A DNA stretch of 64,000 nt, from positions 186,001-250,000 of the forward strand of contig BCHS01000018.1 of NCBI GenBank assembly GCA_039545275.1, read 5' to 3'. Shown here in pieces: positions 1 to 11,379 of this stretch. The DNA comes from Pseudomicrostroma phylloplanum. Its lineage: Eukaryota; Basidiomycota; Exobasidiomycetes; Microstromatales. Made by a program: the position numbers and the translations under genes. The stretch's first letter is position 1. Each line of letters starts with the position of its first letter. The notes under the pieces were generated by a model. That model did not search any database. It was not told where the DNA came from and was given only the letters and a program-made list of their open reading frames with translations.

Positions 1-117
1 GGCGACGGCCTCCTTGAGGGTGGAGGCGTGTCGGATGGACTGGGAAGCGGCAGCCCACTGCTTTGCGGGTGCCGAGGCTCGAAGAGCTACTCGGGGTACG
101 GAGGTGAGGGCGAACAT
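1..117 (-). CDS. 5' exon of a mitochondrial precursor protein (partial, runs off the window)
   Basis: Reading leftwards from an ATG at 117-115, 39 codons stay open to the window edge. The peptide begins MFALTSVPRVALRASAP and continues through QSIRHASTLKEAVA. It is rich in Arg, Ala and Ser, with no acidic residue until the last few codons, which is the pattern of a cleavable mitochondrial presequence; an R-H-A-S-T step near residue 30 resembles a processing site. The STLKEAVA segment recalls the start of some fungal citrate synthases, but too little is visible to name the product. Only the N-terminal exon lies in the window. Seen: open frame and presequence composition. Inferred: matrix targeting. 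Confidence 0.55.
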   Translation of the reverse strand, partial: MFALTSVPRVALRASAPAKQWAAASQSIRHASTLKEAVA

Positions 118-1010
118 GATGGGTGCGGGTATGTGTGGTGGTTGGTGGTGTATGGTAAGGTGGGGAGGAAAGGGTGGGAAGGAATGATGCACGGCTGGCC
201 TCGGCGATGAAGATCTACGGCCCGGGTCGTCTGTGTCGGCTGGGACGGATATGCGATGGGGTCCAGGCACTGGGCCACTCTCCCGCTTCCCGCACCACTC
301 GCGCCCAGCCAGACGCCATTTTTTCACGCCCCACCACTTCTTCTCAGCGGCCATGACTTTCTCTGTACCGACCGGGTAGCTCGTCCTGATTGGTAGGAAA
401 TCTGCTGGTCCGCCAACCACATGCCATCACCACATCGTAGACGAATGTACGGAAGCGCCGGGGCGAGATATTCACTGATGATGTCCTCCCGCATGCTATC
501 GTATGATCTCTTCTGCGCAGCCGCTGTCATTGCTTGTGCGACCTTGATCTTTGCTTCTTCTTTCCGGTCCGTCTTCATGTATCGATCCCAAAGCCTTTGC
601 CATGAGCGTAATGGCCGACCCTCATCAGGCAAAGAGCGCTTATCGATCAGGTACCCTGCTTCCTTCCTTCACCCAGGGCCGCTCGGTATGCTCGGGATGT
701 GATCGGAACAACTCGCCTCGCCTGGCCCAGTGTCCGCCTGGAGGCTGATCTGTGCCTCGTCGCCGGTGCTCCACATTTCCGGCCCCGCAATGGCAGCCGC
801 CAGAAATATCCCGTTTGACCCCTGAGGCTGGCTGCGTACCGCTGACCTCACCGAAGCTACAGCCGACTGGCTACTGTCTCCTCCTACCGTCTGTCTTGAC
901 TCGCTGGTCTGATGACGACCTCTTCGCTTCTCATCGGCTCATAGCTCCTAGCGCTGTCCTTCTAGAGTCAGACCGCCAACCCCTGGCTGTCAGCTCAGCT
1001 CAGCTCCACC
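118..1010. other. Intergenic region with a possible minus-strand coding scrap
   Basis: This 0.9-kb stretch separates the partial mitochondrial gene from the F-box gene. The only protein-like signal is on the minus strand between about 663 and 324: an open frame containing YLIDKRSLPDEGRPLRSWQR and, downstream, EEAKIKVAQAMTAAAQKRSY. It has no ATG at a natural start and an in-frame TGA lies just upstream, so it would have to be an internal exon or a relic. I do not recognise it. The rest shows no convincing gene; the 800-1010 part is the presumed promoter of the F-box gene. Confidence 0.4.
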
Positions 1011-3813
1011 ATGTCGAAGACAGATGTTCATACTCTTCCCTCCGAAATCCTCTTGCTCATCCTATCGCGGCTGGACCCTCTATCGCTGCATAGAGTCTCT
1101 CTGACCTCCAAGCTACTGAGAGAGACTGCTACACTGCCTGCGCTATGGGAGGAGCACTGCGAGAGCTTCTGGCCCAGCGGACCGCGAGGTGGCGCCAAAG
1201 CCGACAATCAGCAATGGGAGCAGTGGAGACAGCGTAGATGGAGGGACGGTATGCATGCCCTGGTGGAGAGGCAGAAAGATCTTCAAGAGCAGCCAGAAGA
1301 AGGCGAAGGACAGAGCTCTTCTCTTTCACTACAGCTCATCACCGGCTCGCCATCTGAGTCGCGACCACCTCTTCCCAACTTTCACGCAAGATTTTCAGAA
1401 CGAATGCAGCGTGACCATGGCTTACTCGAAGAGCTCAGAGTCCTGATCGTCGAGGATGAGCAAGGCACGTCCTCTTCTGGTGGCTCTAACACTGCTCGAA
1501 GGCACCTGGCTGCATTTTGCAGAATGGTCCTCAGGTATGGTCAAGACGTACGGGACCTCATGCACAAATTGACGTGGGACCAGACCGTTGATGCCGACAA
1601 CGTCGACGAGGTCATGGCGCGCTTTCGCACAGAGGGCGTAAGCATTTGGCCGGCTGCATATGACGTTCACGCTCGTCTGTCCAATGCTCAAGGCGCGAGG
1701 AGACCTCATAAGGACTACCATCTCGCCCTCCATCACTTCGCTCGCAGTCTGCTCAGTCACCTTCAGAGGGCCGAAGGGCTCGAAGTCTTCCGCCAGATCA
1801 GGGAGAGGGACTCCCATTTGAGGTATGACGAGCAAGTTATGCGAGCTCAGACCGCCGGTGATCACGACGGGGGTGCACGCCAGAGAGCCATGAGAACAAC
1901 AGAGGAGGTAGAGGCTGCTCTCTCTGCTTTGGCGTGCTTCAGGGGAGGGGACCGAGCCGAGGTGAGTGGGCACTAGAGAGGACGCGGGGGACCACCTATT
2001 CCCAGAGCTATCAGCTGACGCTCTGACGTGTCGTGCTTTGCTCTCTCAGATATCACGCTACCTGGATGTGATAGCGCTATCGTGCTACTTCTCTCTCCGG
2101 CCGGGATCCGACAGCATGACTTCGCTCCGCGCCGCGAGTCGTCAAATCATGGCTCACCTTCAGCTGCTGGGCGGCGGCATCGCCGACCCTCTGAACTTCC
2201 TCGACATCGACAACTCTTTCTTACACATCTCTATCATGTGTCCTGACAATCGGGCCACGCTGCCCTTGACGCTCACACTCATCTTCTGCGCTGTAGCCAG
2301 GAGGTTGGGCATCGCAGCTGCTCTTTGCAATACCCCGGGGCGGATCATTGCTGTCGTCGAAGGAAGCGCCGCGACGGATTCACCGACTGACACAAAGACC
2401 CGGCGACAATTCTACATCGATGCATCTCAGGAGGATCCAGTGCGAGAGAATCTCCAGAACTTTACAGCCGAGGGAGGAGCGGCCTACAATGCCGCGCTGG
2501 CATCCATCGACTGGAAACCAGCCAGCCCTGCCGACCTGATACGGAGATGCGCTCACAATATCCTCAATGCTGTACAGAACGGACGCGGGATACCAAGAGT
2601 CATACACGTACACACCGCCCGCGCAAGGAGAAGTCGAGAGCAGCAAGGGGCGCAAGAAAGCAGTAATGACGACACAGCAGAGCAAAAGGCAAGGGCATCT
2701 ACGCCTGCTCAGGAAGTGTTGAAGTTCCTCTCCTGCCATCCGAAAGACCACGAAGCTCTCTTCTCACAAGGCGCTCTGCCTGCCTTGTTAAAGGGGGTGA
2801 TCCTGTCCACTACTCCTTCCACGCTCCCATCTTCTCGGCGCGCCTCTCCCCGTCACGAAGACGAAGAAGACGCGACGTACGCTGCTGCGTGGATCATGAC
2901 GGAGCTCAGCCCCGAGGAGCTGGGAGCGAGGGGCAAGCAGTGGATCATGGGTCAAATCGAGTCCAATTATCCACTCGACGTCCTGCTTTGTCCCGGAGGT
3001 CAGGCCGAGATGAATAAGCTCAGCATGGCGCAACGGAGGGCAGAGAGGCAGAGCGCAAGGCGTGGTACGTCAGCCGACGCACTGGAGGAGGGGGAGGAGA
3101 AAAGTTCGGATCAGGACGCTTCTTCCTCCCCAGCTTCATCTGACTCAGAGGACCTTGATGGAGGAGACACGGACCGGATCTTCCGCACCCATGCCCGGCT
3201 CCTCTTCCAAAACGACTCCCTCCCAGCTGAAGTGCACTCGCGTCCCCTCCCCACAAGATCGTCGCCCTCCCACATGTCCCCTCCACAGGATACCTCGGCC
3301 TCTTCTGGTACAGAACGCGATCGCGAGCAAGACCCCGTCCTGCAAACAGTCGGCACCCTCTTCAAGCACCGTCGATACGGCTACCGCGCCGTAATCGTCA
3401 GCTGGGACCGTGTCTGTTCTGCCAGCTCCTCCTGGATCCAACAAATGGGAGTGGATCAACTCGAGGGGGGAGGGAGGACACAGCCTTTTTACCATGCGGT
3501 TGTGGATGATGGATCGAGACGGTACGTCGCGCAGTGTAATGTTGTGCCTGTGAGCTCCGCTAGGAGCAGGGACGGGGCCGGTGGCGGTGGGGTACCCAGT
3601 GGAGCGGGAGCCCAAAGTCAAGGTCAAACACCGGGGCAGAGCTTCCATCAGGGAGAAGGCGACGACGAGATCGAAGACTTCGTCCAAGTCCTCAACGTGC
3701 GCGGCATCGGTCGGGAGTTTCGCGCCGCCGATGCCTCTAGGTGTCGATTGCGGAAGAATGACAGATTAAGGGCTGCCTTTCCTGATGATGAGAGTGGAGA
3801 TGAGGGGGAGTGA
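1011..3813 (+). CDS. F-box protein with SirB1-type transglutaminase-like and YccV domains (FBXO21-like)
   Basis: Two exons, 1011-1961 and 2050-3813, with a GTGAGT donor and CTCTCAG acceptor in phase 0, give 904 residues. Residues 5-45 (TLPSEILLLILSRLDPLSL) form an F-box, which in this family docks on Skp1 of an SCF ubiquitin ligase. Residues about 317-465 match the SirB1/transglutaminase-like N domain (FLDIDNSFLHISIM, then LPLTLTLIFCAVARRLGI). A YccV-like (hemimethylated-DNA-binding type) domain starts near 750 (VGTLFKHRRYGYRAVI) and its last strand comes only after a Gly/Ser/Gln-rich insert (DFVQVLNVRGIGREFRA). This domain order is that of human FBXO21. A Ser/Asp/Glu-rich linker (about 660-740) separates the two folded parts. 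Substrate unknown. The exon 1-2 join is supported by homology running across it (ACFRGGDRAE then ISRYLDVIAL). Confidence 0.88.
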
Positions 3814-4134
3814 AGAGGGAATGTGAGAGGGGAAAGGAAAGGAAAGGAAAGGAAGAAAGAGAAAGAAAAGGCGGGATGAGACTTGTATTGTAGCTTAGCG
3901 TAGTGACATAGTATATTATGATATTTTATGCTCTGCCATGCTACGAGCCTAGTGTCGTACAGCGCTTGTCCGCCTGGCGACAAGCGGGGCAATGCAGTGC
4001 CAGAACGCAAGATGCTCTGCTCGCCCATTCTGTACCATACTGGCAAGACCGAACCTGGCGAAGAAGCGAGGGGAAGAGCTGCCCTGATCCGCCAATAGAC
4101 AGAGGGAGCTTCCCGACTCTCATCTTGCCTTTGC
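3814..4134. other. Convergent 3' intergenic region with GGAAA repeat
   Basis: This 321-bp spacer lies between the stop codons of the F-box gene (plus) and GPI14 (minus), so it carries both 3' ends. A purine-rich run of GGAAA units lies at about 3830-3860. No gene is seen here. Confidence 0.6.
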
Positions 4135-6529
4135 TTAGGCTAATGTCGGAGCTGCCTTGACATCGTCCTGAGGCGCTTGCTGCTGCTGGGACGGTTGGAC
4201 CTCGCTTCTCCGAGCATCGAGCGTCTCTTTGGCCTCGACCTCTACCTGCTTCGCCTCTACCCTTCCAGGGATACTCTTCCCATTCTCCTTCTCTTTGACG
4301 CTCCCCTCCTTCTCCTTCTGCCTCTCTTCTTCCACCTCCCTCTCCTCCTCTTCCTCCTCCCTGAGCAGCTCCCTCCTCCCCCTATCCCACGCGTCTACCA
4401 CTCCAAGCAGCACCCAGCCCATCCCGACCACATAAACCAGTCCCGCCCCCCACACCCGGAGGAAGACGTCCTGTGCGTGCATCTCCAGCAGGTAGGCTTG
4501 TGAGAGCCAGAGGATCTGGACGAGGAGCCAGACGGCTAGGAGGAGGTAGGATTGGGCTGGGGAGGTTGGGGAGAGAGAGGGGAGGAGGGGTGGGAGGAAC
4601 GGGAGGTACCAGAGGAAATACTGCGGGGGTGCGGAGGTTCGATGCCATGGAAAGAAAGAGGTTTATGTGAGATCTTGGAGCTTGCCTAGCTACGTCTCCG
4701 CCGTCACAGCTTGCGCCTCCAGCCTTGAAGAGAACTCACCTGACTCGTAGCAACCTTGTTCAGCACCACAAACGCCATACTCTGCGCCGCGCAAGCGGCC
4801 AGCACGTCACCCTTTCTCCCCAGTCTGTATCCGATGTACACCACCACGAGAATCTGTGGCGCGAATGACCCGAGCTTCGTCCAGCTCGCAGCCCCAGCAG
4901 CACCAGCGAGGAGAGAGCCTGCGCCGTCAGGGATGGCGGGTGTGTGAGTGAGATAGAGGGGGAGGAAGTATGGAGAGAAGTTGTGCCGTTGGTCCAGCCG
5001 GGTGAGGTGGTAGAGGAAGGTATTGTCCAGGTATGGTTGACCCCAACTGGTGAAGCAAGAGAAAGCGCCCTATCGAGTCAGTGAACGCACTCGATGTACA
5101 TCATACTTTTGTCTACTACTCACATCATCCAGAGGCCCAGACCTACGCCTAGGAATGTATAGGCGCTTATGAGGGCAAACAGCGCCGCATCGGACCATCT
5201 CGTCCCCCTTCTGGACCCCTCTCTGTCCGTCCGTAGCAGAAGAGCAGACAGAACGGGCACTCCGAAGAAGATCGGGAAGAGCTTGAGGTGGGCGGCAAGG
5301 CTGAGCAGTATCGGCGCGACCAGGAGTGGGATTGGCAAAGTGGGTAATGGGAGAGAGGGGAGGGAAGACTGAGGATTTGAGAGGGGAGATGAGCCTGTCT
5401 GAAGATCGGATGGTGAGGGAGGCGCATCTGCCAGGATGGTCGAGTTGTCGTCTGTAGAGGTGGAAGACGCTCCATCGTCTTCCTCCACCACCTTGCCAAG
5501 AGATGGAGGGCTCAGAAGCTGTTTCTTGTCCGGTGGTGGGGCAGCTTTGTCCTCTTGCGTGGTGCCGTTGAAAGCCTGACCTTCCACCAGTACCATACCC
5601 TCCAGTCCATCGTCATCGTCGCCGATGCCCAGCCCTTCTATAAGCATCGTGGCAGAGTTGACAAATGCCAGGACGGCGACACACAAGATGGCTTCCGAGC
5701 TGCCCCTCGTCGCTATCTGGGCAGGAAAAGGGTTCAACAGCCAGAGGAGGCCCACGCTGTGAGTCGGCTGGGAGAGGAGCTTGGGCAGAGATCCACCTTT
5801 GCCGAAGATGGAGGCAGGGAAGGCGGAAGGGGCTGGGACGTTCGCTCGTCTCCTGCATCGCTTGCGCCGAAGTGCAATGTCCCACATCAGTACACCTGCA
5901 GCCAAGTCGGCGAAGATGAAGAGGAGTTTTCCCCAGATGTTCTCTGCGAAGCTGCCAGGTCCAGCCCACGCGCCGGGAGACAAGAGGATGGCAAGCAGGG
6001 GCGTGTAGCGGAATGTAGGACGAGCGTAAGGGTTGCCCATGGCAGCCAGCGGCTTGAGAAATGGTCGCAGCACGGCCATGGATACTGGCAGAAAAACTGT
6101 CTCTATGCGATTCGGCGGGATGAGGGAGAGCGCCGCATCCTCGCCCAGCTCTCTACGCTTCTCCTCTGCAGGCCCAACTCCAGAGGATCGAGCGACGAGG
6201 ACGTCCTCGTGCTGGAGGATGTACCTGGCCCCAATGGCTAGCCACCCCTTGGCACAGGCATCCTTCGTGGTGCCAGGCGGGTCAGTAAACTCCTGGAGGG
6301 TATCCCATGGGTCGGCCTGCTGGGGGGGTACGGCTGCAGAGATGGGGCAGCCATGTACGAGGTGTGAGGCGCCTGAAGTGAACACGTGGTAGTCGACGTC
6401 GGTGTATGGCAGGGATGGGTTGCGAGCATCGGTGACGAGTCCAACGAAGAGGAGAAGAAGACGCAGTGCGAGACCGAGGAAGAGGTAGGTGAGGCGATTA
6501 CGCGTGAGGAGGGGCGTAGAGGACGCCAT
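4135..6529 (-). CDS. GPI14: GPI mannosyltransferase I, catalytic subunit (PIG-M/Gpi14)
   Basis: Three exons, 6529-5124, 5046-4740 and 4620-4135, encode 732 residues. The enzyme adds the first alpha-1,4-mannose to GlcN-PI from dolichol-phosphate-mannose on the ER lumenal side. Evidence: an N-terminal membrane segment (residues 12-33), the catalytic DxD in YTDVDYHVF (D44 and D46), FRYTPLLAILLSP, the family signature LLWLLNPFPAQIATRGSSEA, YLDNTFLYHLTRLDQRHNFS in exon 2 and QYFLWYLPFLPPLL at the exon 2-3 join. The protein is longer than usual (about 400-450 residues) because of an Asp/Ser/Pro-rich insert around residues 320-400 and a charged Glu/Lys-rich C-terminal tail. The exon 2 acceptor at 5047 was chosen over a closer AG at 5070 because it has a pyrimidine tract and keeps the conserved frame. 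It shares a 777-bp divergent promoter with the Rab gene. Confidence 0.92.
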
Positions 6530-7306
6530 GACGGCCGAAAGGGGACGCCAAAGGAGTGAAAGGGAGGCCGATGGCGGTCTATAAGATTGTGCCTATGCAC
6601 CAAAGACGTCAGAGGCTGATATAAATATGGTAAGGTGATATAGAGTGGATGGATGGATCGTGAAGGAGCGACTGCGCCCTTGGTTCGGTCTGGAGCGTAA
6701 TCGAGTGAATGTATGCTACCTCCCTCGTTGGTGTATTCGTGAAAAAGGACGTTGGCCCCTGCTCTCTTCCGGCGCGGATGCGGGGGTGAGAGGCCAGGCT
6801 CGCGTGGCTGATCACCGCTACTGGCTCCCTGTCCACAGCCAGCGCGGCACCAGAGCCCAGCCAGGACAAATGACAGGCGCGGGGCCGCGGAGCGCAGGGC
6901 AAAGCAACACCACCAATGCACGCAAGGCAGCCAGGCAGCCACAAGCAACAGCGGGCACACACGCAGGCAGACAGGCAGACAGGCGGACGGGCGGGCGAGG
7001 CTCACACATACGCCCACACACTCTCTGACCACACCACCATCACCATCACCACCACCACAAATACCACACCCGCAACGACACTCAACGCCCGCACTCCTGG
7101 TATTACCACCCAGTGCTTGGTCTGACAGTACATCGCACACAGACACAGCTGCCGGCCACTGCCCACCTCATCGATACGAAACACAATCTCACACAGACCC
7201 AGCCGCATCCAGCTACAACGAAAAGCAACGACTTCCACCGCACAGACAGTCTGTAAACAGATCAGACCCTTCCCAACCTCTCCACCCTCCCACACATACA
7301 TACAAA
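6530..7306. promoter_or_regulatory. Divergent promoter region between GPI14 and YPT31
   Basis: This 777-bp region separates the divergent ATGs at 6529 and 7307. It contains GCAGGCAGACAGG-type short repeats (about 6940-7000) and a CACCAT/CACCACC-rich stretch (about 7030-7070), followed by a C-rich leader before the Rab ATG. No individual binding site can be assigned. Open frames here (for example minus 7146-6238, which runs into GPI14 out of frame) look like shadows. Confidence 0.5.
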
Positions 7307-8351
7307 ATGGCTGACGCACAGTGAGTCGCACCTACTCAACGCTGCAGCCGCTGCCGTGGGGATCGAATGGGCCGCACAGCGCCATGCCCTCCAGTAGAGA
7401 CTAACTCGATGCTTTCATCGCCCCCTTCGCTTCCTTTGCAACTCTCAGATACGACTACCTCTTCAAGGTGAGTAGAACAGAGTGGCATTGATAGTCTCAT
7501 ATGCGTGGGCTCCTCTCCGACTTCGCCTTTGCTCACACCTCACCCACCTTGCCTGTTGCTTTCATTACTCTTCCCCCCCTCGCAGGTGGTGCTGATCGGA
7601 GACTCGGGAACAGGAAAGTCGAACCTGCTCTCTCGATTCACACGAAACGAATTCTCCCTCGAGTCCAAGTCCACCATCGGAGTCGAGTTTGCCACCAGGT
7701 CCATCTCCGTAGACTCAAAGACGGTCAAGGCCCAGATCTGGGACACTGCCGGTCAGGAGCGTTACAGGGCCATCACATCGGCCTACTACCGTGGTGCAGT
7801 GGGGGCCCTCTTGGTGTACGACATTGCCAAGCACCCCACTTATGTCAATGTGTCCAGGTGGTTGAAGGAGTTGAGGGACCATGCCGATAGCAACATCGTC
7901 ATTATGCTCGTGGGGAACAAGAGCGATTTGAGGCATCTCAGGGCAGTGCCCACCGACGAGGCAAAGAGCTTTGCGGCAGAGAACAACTTGAGCTTCATTG
8001 AGACCTCTGCACTCGACGCCAGCAACGTAGAGCAGGCCTTCCAGAATATCCTGACTGGTGAGTGTCTGGGCGGCAGCAAGAGAAGAGCTAGACCTCTTCA
8101 GGGGCCGATGGATTTCTGCTACCTACGCTGGCATACATAGGGCATGCTTTACTGATCACATGTCGCTACTTCCTCCTCTATCCCTTGCTCCCCTCCGTCA
8201 CCTCGCAGAGATTTACCGCATCGTGTCGAACAAGGCTCTCCAGTCCTCGGACGAGGTCATCAAGCCCACTGGCGGATCAGAGACAATCACCGTGCAGACT
8301 TCGACAGACGATGGGGGTGCGGCTGGCAAGAAGGCCGGTGGCTGTTGTTAG
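7307..8351 (+). CDS. YPT31: Rab11/Ypt31-family small GTPase
   Basis: Four exons, 7307-7320, 7449-7467, 7586-8057 and 8209-8351, give 215 residues. Rab11/Ypt31 proteins drive traffic out of the trans-Golgi and recycling endosomes. The product begins MADAQYDYLFKVVLIGD. It has the P-loop GDSGTGKS, the Rab11-type effector region [14 protein letters not shown], switch [15 protein letters not shown], the guanine-specificity motifs NKSD and ETSAL, and a C-terminal GGCC for double geranylgeranylation. The first two coding exons are only 14 and 19 nt long; both have GTGAGT donors, and phase and homology fix them firmly. It lies divergent from GPI14. The assignment to the Rab11 subfamily is strong. Confidence 0.95.
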
Positions 8352-9986
<1,635 letters not shown>

Positions 9987-9988
<2 letters not shown>

Positions 9989-11379
9989 CTGGTGGGTACT
10001 TGATGCATGCAGGCGACGAGCACAAGCTCCACAGGACTATCTCGAGGTCGAGGCACAGCCCCTCTGAGCAATCACGGGCCTTTTTACGCAATCGAGGGGT
10101 CGTCTGTGATGAGGCGCTTCAGGGAGTCGATGCTGGGGATCTGCAATGGGACGAGCACACTCTTGGAGCTTTTCTCGAGATAGATGGGGGGATGGGAACA
10201 ACGGCGATAGAATCAGTGGGGCGGGAAGGAAAGAGAAAGTATGAAGCGGGGGAGGGGTCCCAGAGACTTGACGCGGGGCCGACGGCTGCCAGGTCTGACA
10301 AGACGGGCGACCCGCCGGTCCAGCTTGGGTAAGGTGAAGGGAATCGCTACAGGCGAGGTCGATTGGTACAGGTGGACTTCGGTTGCTTGGCGAGTCGAAT
10401 GCGCCTGCCTCGGAACAACGCCGGAGGGGTGTGTGGGTGGTCCTCAGCTGGCTGTCTTGCTGTCCCTCGGCGACTAAGTCCGAAAAAGCATATTCGCTTT
10501 TGTGCGTTCTAAGTCCAGGCAAGTGAATCTGCCTGCCTCTTCTCGCTTGCGCAATCGCCAACACGACGGCGATCGGTGGTGCTGGTGCTGCACTGCTGTC
10601 CTCCTCATTCGTTGAACGGGCAGACGCCGCCTGTCTCCCCCTGCAGCCCTTTGGCCGAGGTAGAGCATGGGGCACTTTATTATTCAATCCCCGGGGCACC
10701 ACACACGCCGAGTGTTGCTGCGTGTCCCACCTGCTGACAACTCGAGGCCGTGTTAGCTCCAAGTGTGCAGGGTCTAGCTCCTGCCGCTTGCATACCCTCC
10801 TCTCTCTCCTGCCTCTGTCCCTGATACGCTCGCCCCGCCCCCCCTTCCCCCCCCGCTCTCGCCTCACCTGGATCACTGGTAGATCTGAGTGAGATCTAAG
10901 CTGCGCGCTACCCATTAAGGCCCGGCTCGCTGCTGCCAATCACGCCACGCCGCGCCTCTCCTCCATCTCCGCCCAATCGCCCTACCAAGCATCTTGCTGG
11001 GAAGACTCGACGCAGCCCACACACACACACACACACGCCCGCACACGCACGCACGCACGCCCTCGGCCCTCGGCCCATCGCATCCTCGCAAGCCCCTGAC
11101 CCGTGTCAGCTTCCGGAGCCCTGAACCACCCACTAACACGACTCGCGATAGCCATTGCACGGCTGTTTCCTGTGTCCCTTCTCCTCGTCCTTCTCCACCA
11201 GCCTGTCACCTCGTCGCTTCTCCCCCAAGCCTTTGCCCATCATTCGCCTCTTGAGCCAATAACCCACGTAGCGGGCAGCCTGCTAGCCAGCATCGTCGAG
11301 GAGCTGCCATTCCTCCTCTCCTCTTCCTTCTCCTTTTCATCTTCCTCCTCCTCCTACTACTACTCGTTCAATTACCTTG
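9987..11379. promoter_or_regulatory. Upstream region of the Zn2Cys6 regulator gene
   Basis: This 1.4-kb stretch precedes the regulator ATG at 11380. It holds a second short AC/ACGC repeat (about 11018-11062) and a CTTCC/TCCTCC-rich pyrimidine leader (11310-11370) that probably belongs to the 5' UTR. A 300-codon minus-strand open frame (10939-10037) has no recognisable domain and biased composition, so I do not call it a gene. No discrete regulatory site is identifiable. Confidence 0.45.

Noticed and set aside
6238..7146. A 302-codon minus-strand open frame between GPI14 and YPT31
   Set aside because: Cys/Leu/Pro-biased, no domain, and out of frame with the coherent GPI14 start.
10037..10939. 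A 300-codon minus-strand open frame upstream of the zinc-cluster regulator
   Set aside because: Composition is Arg/Pro/Ser-biased without any domain, and the frame lies in the repeat-rich leader region of the regulator gene.
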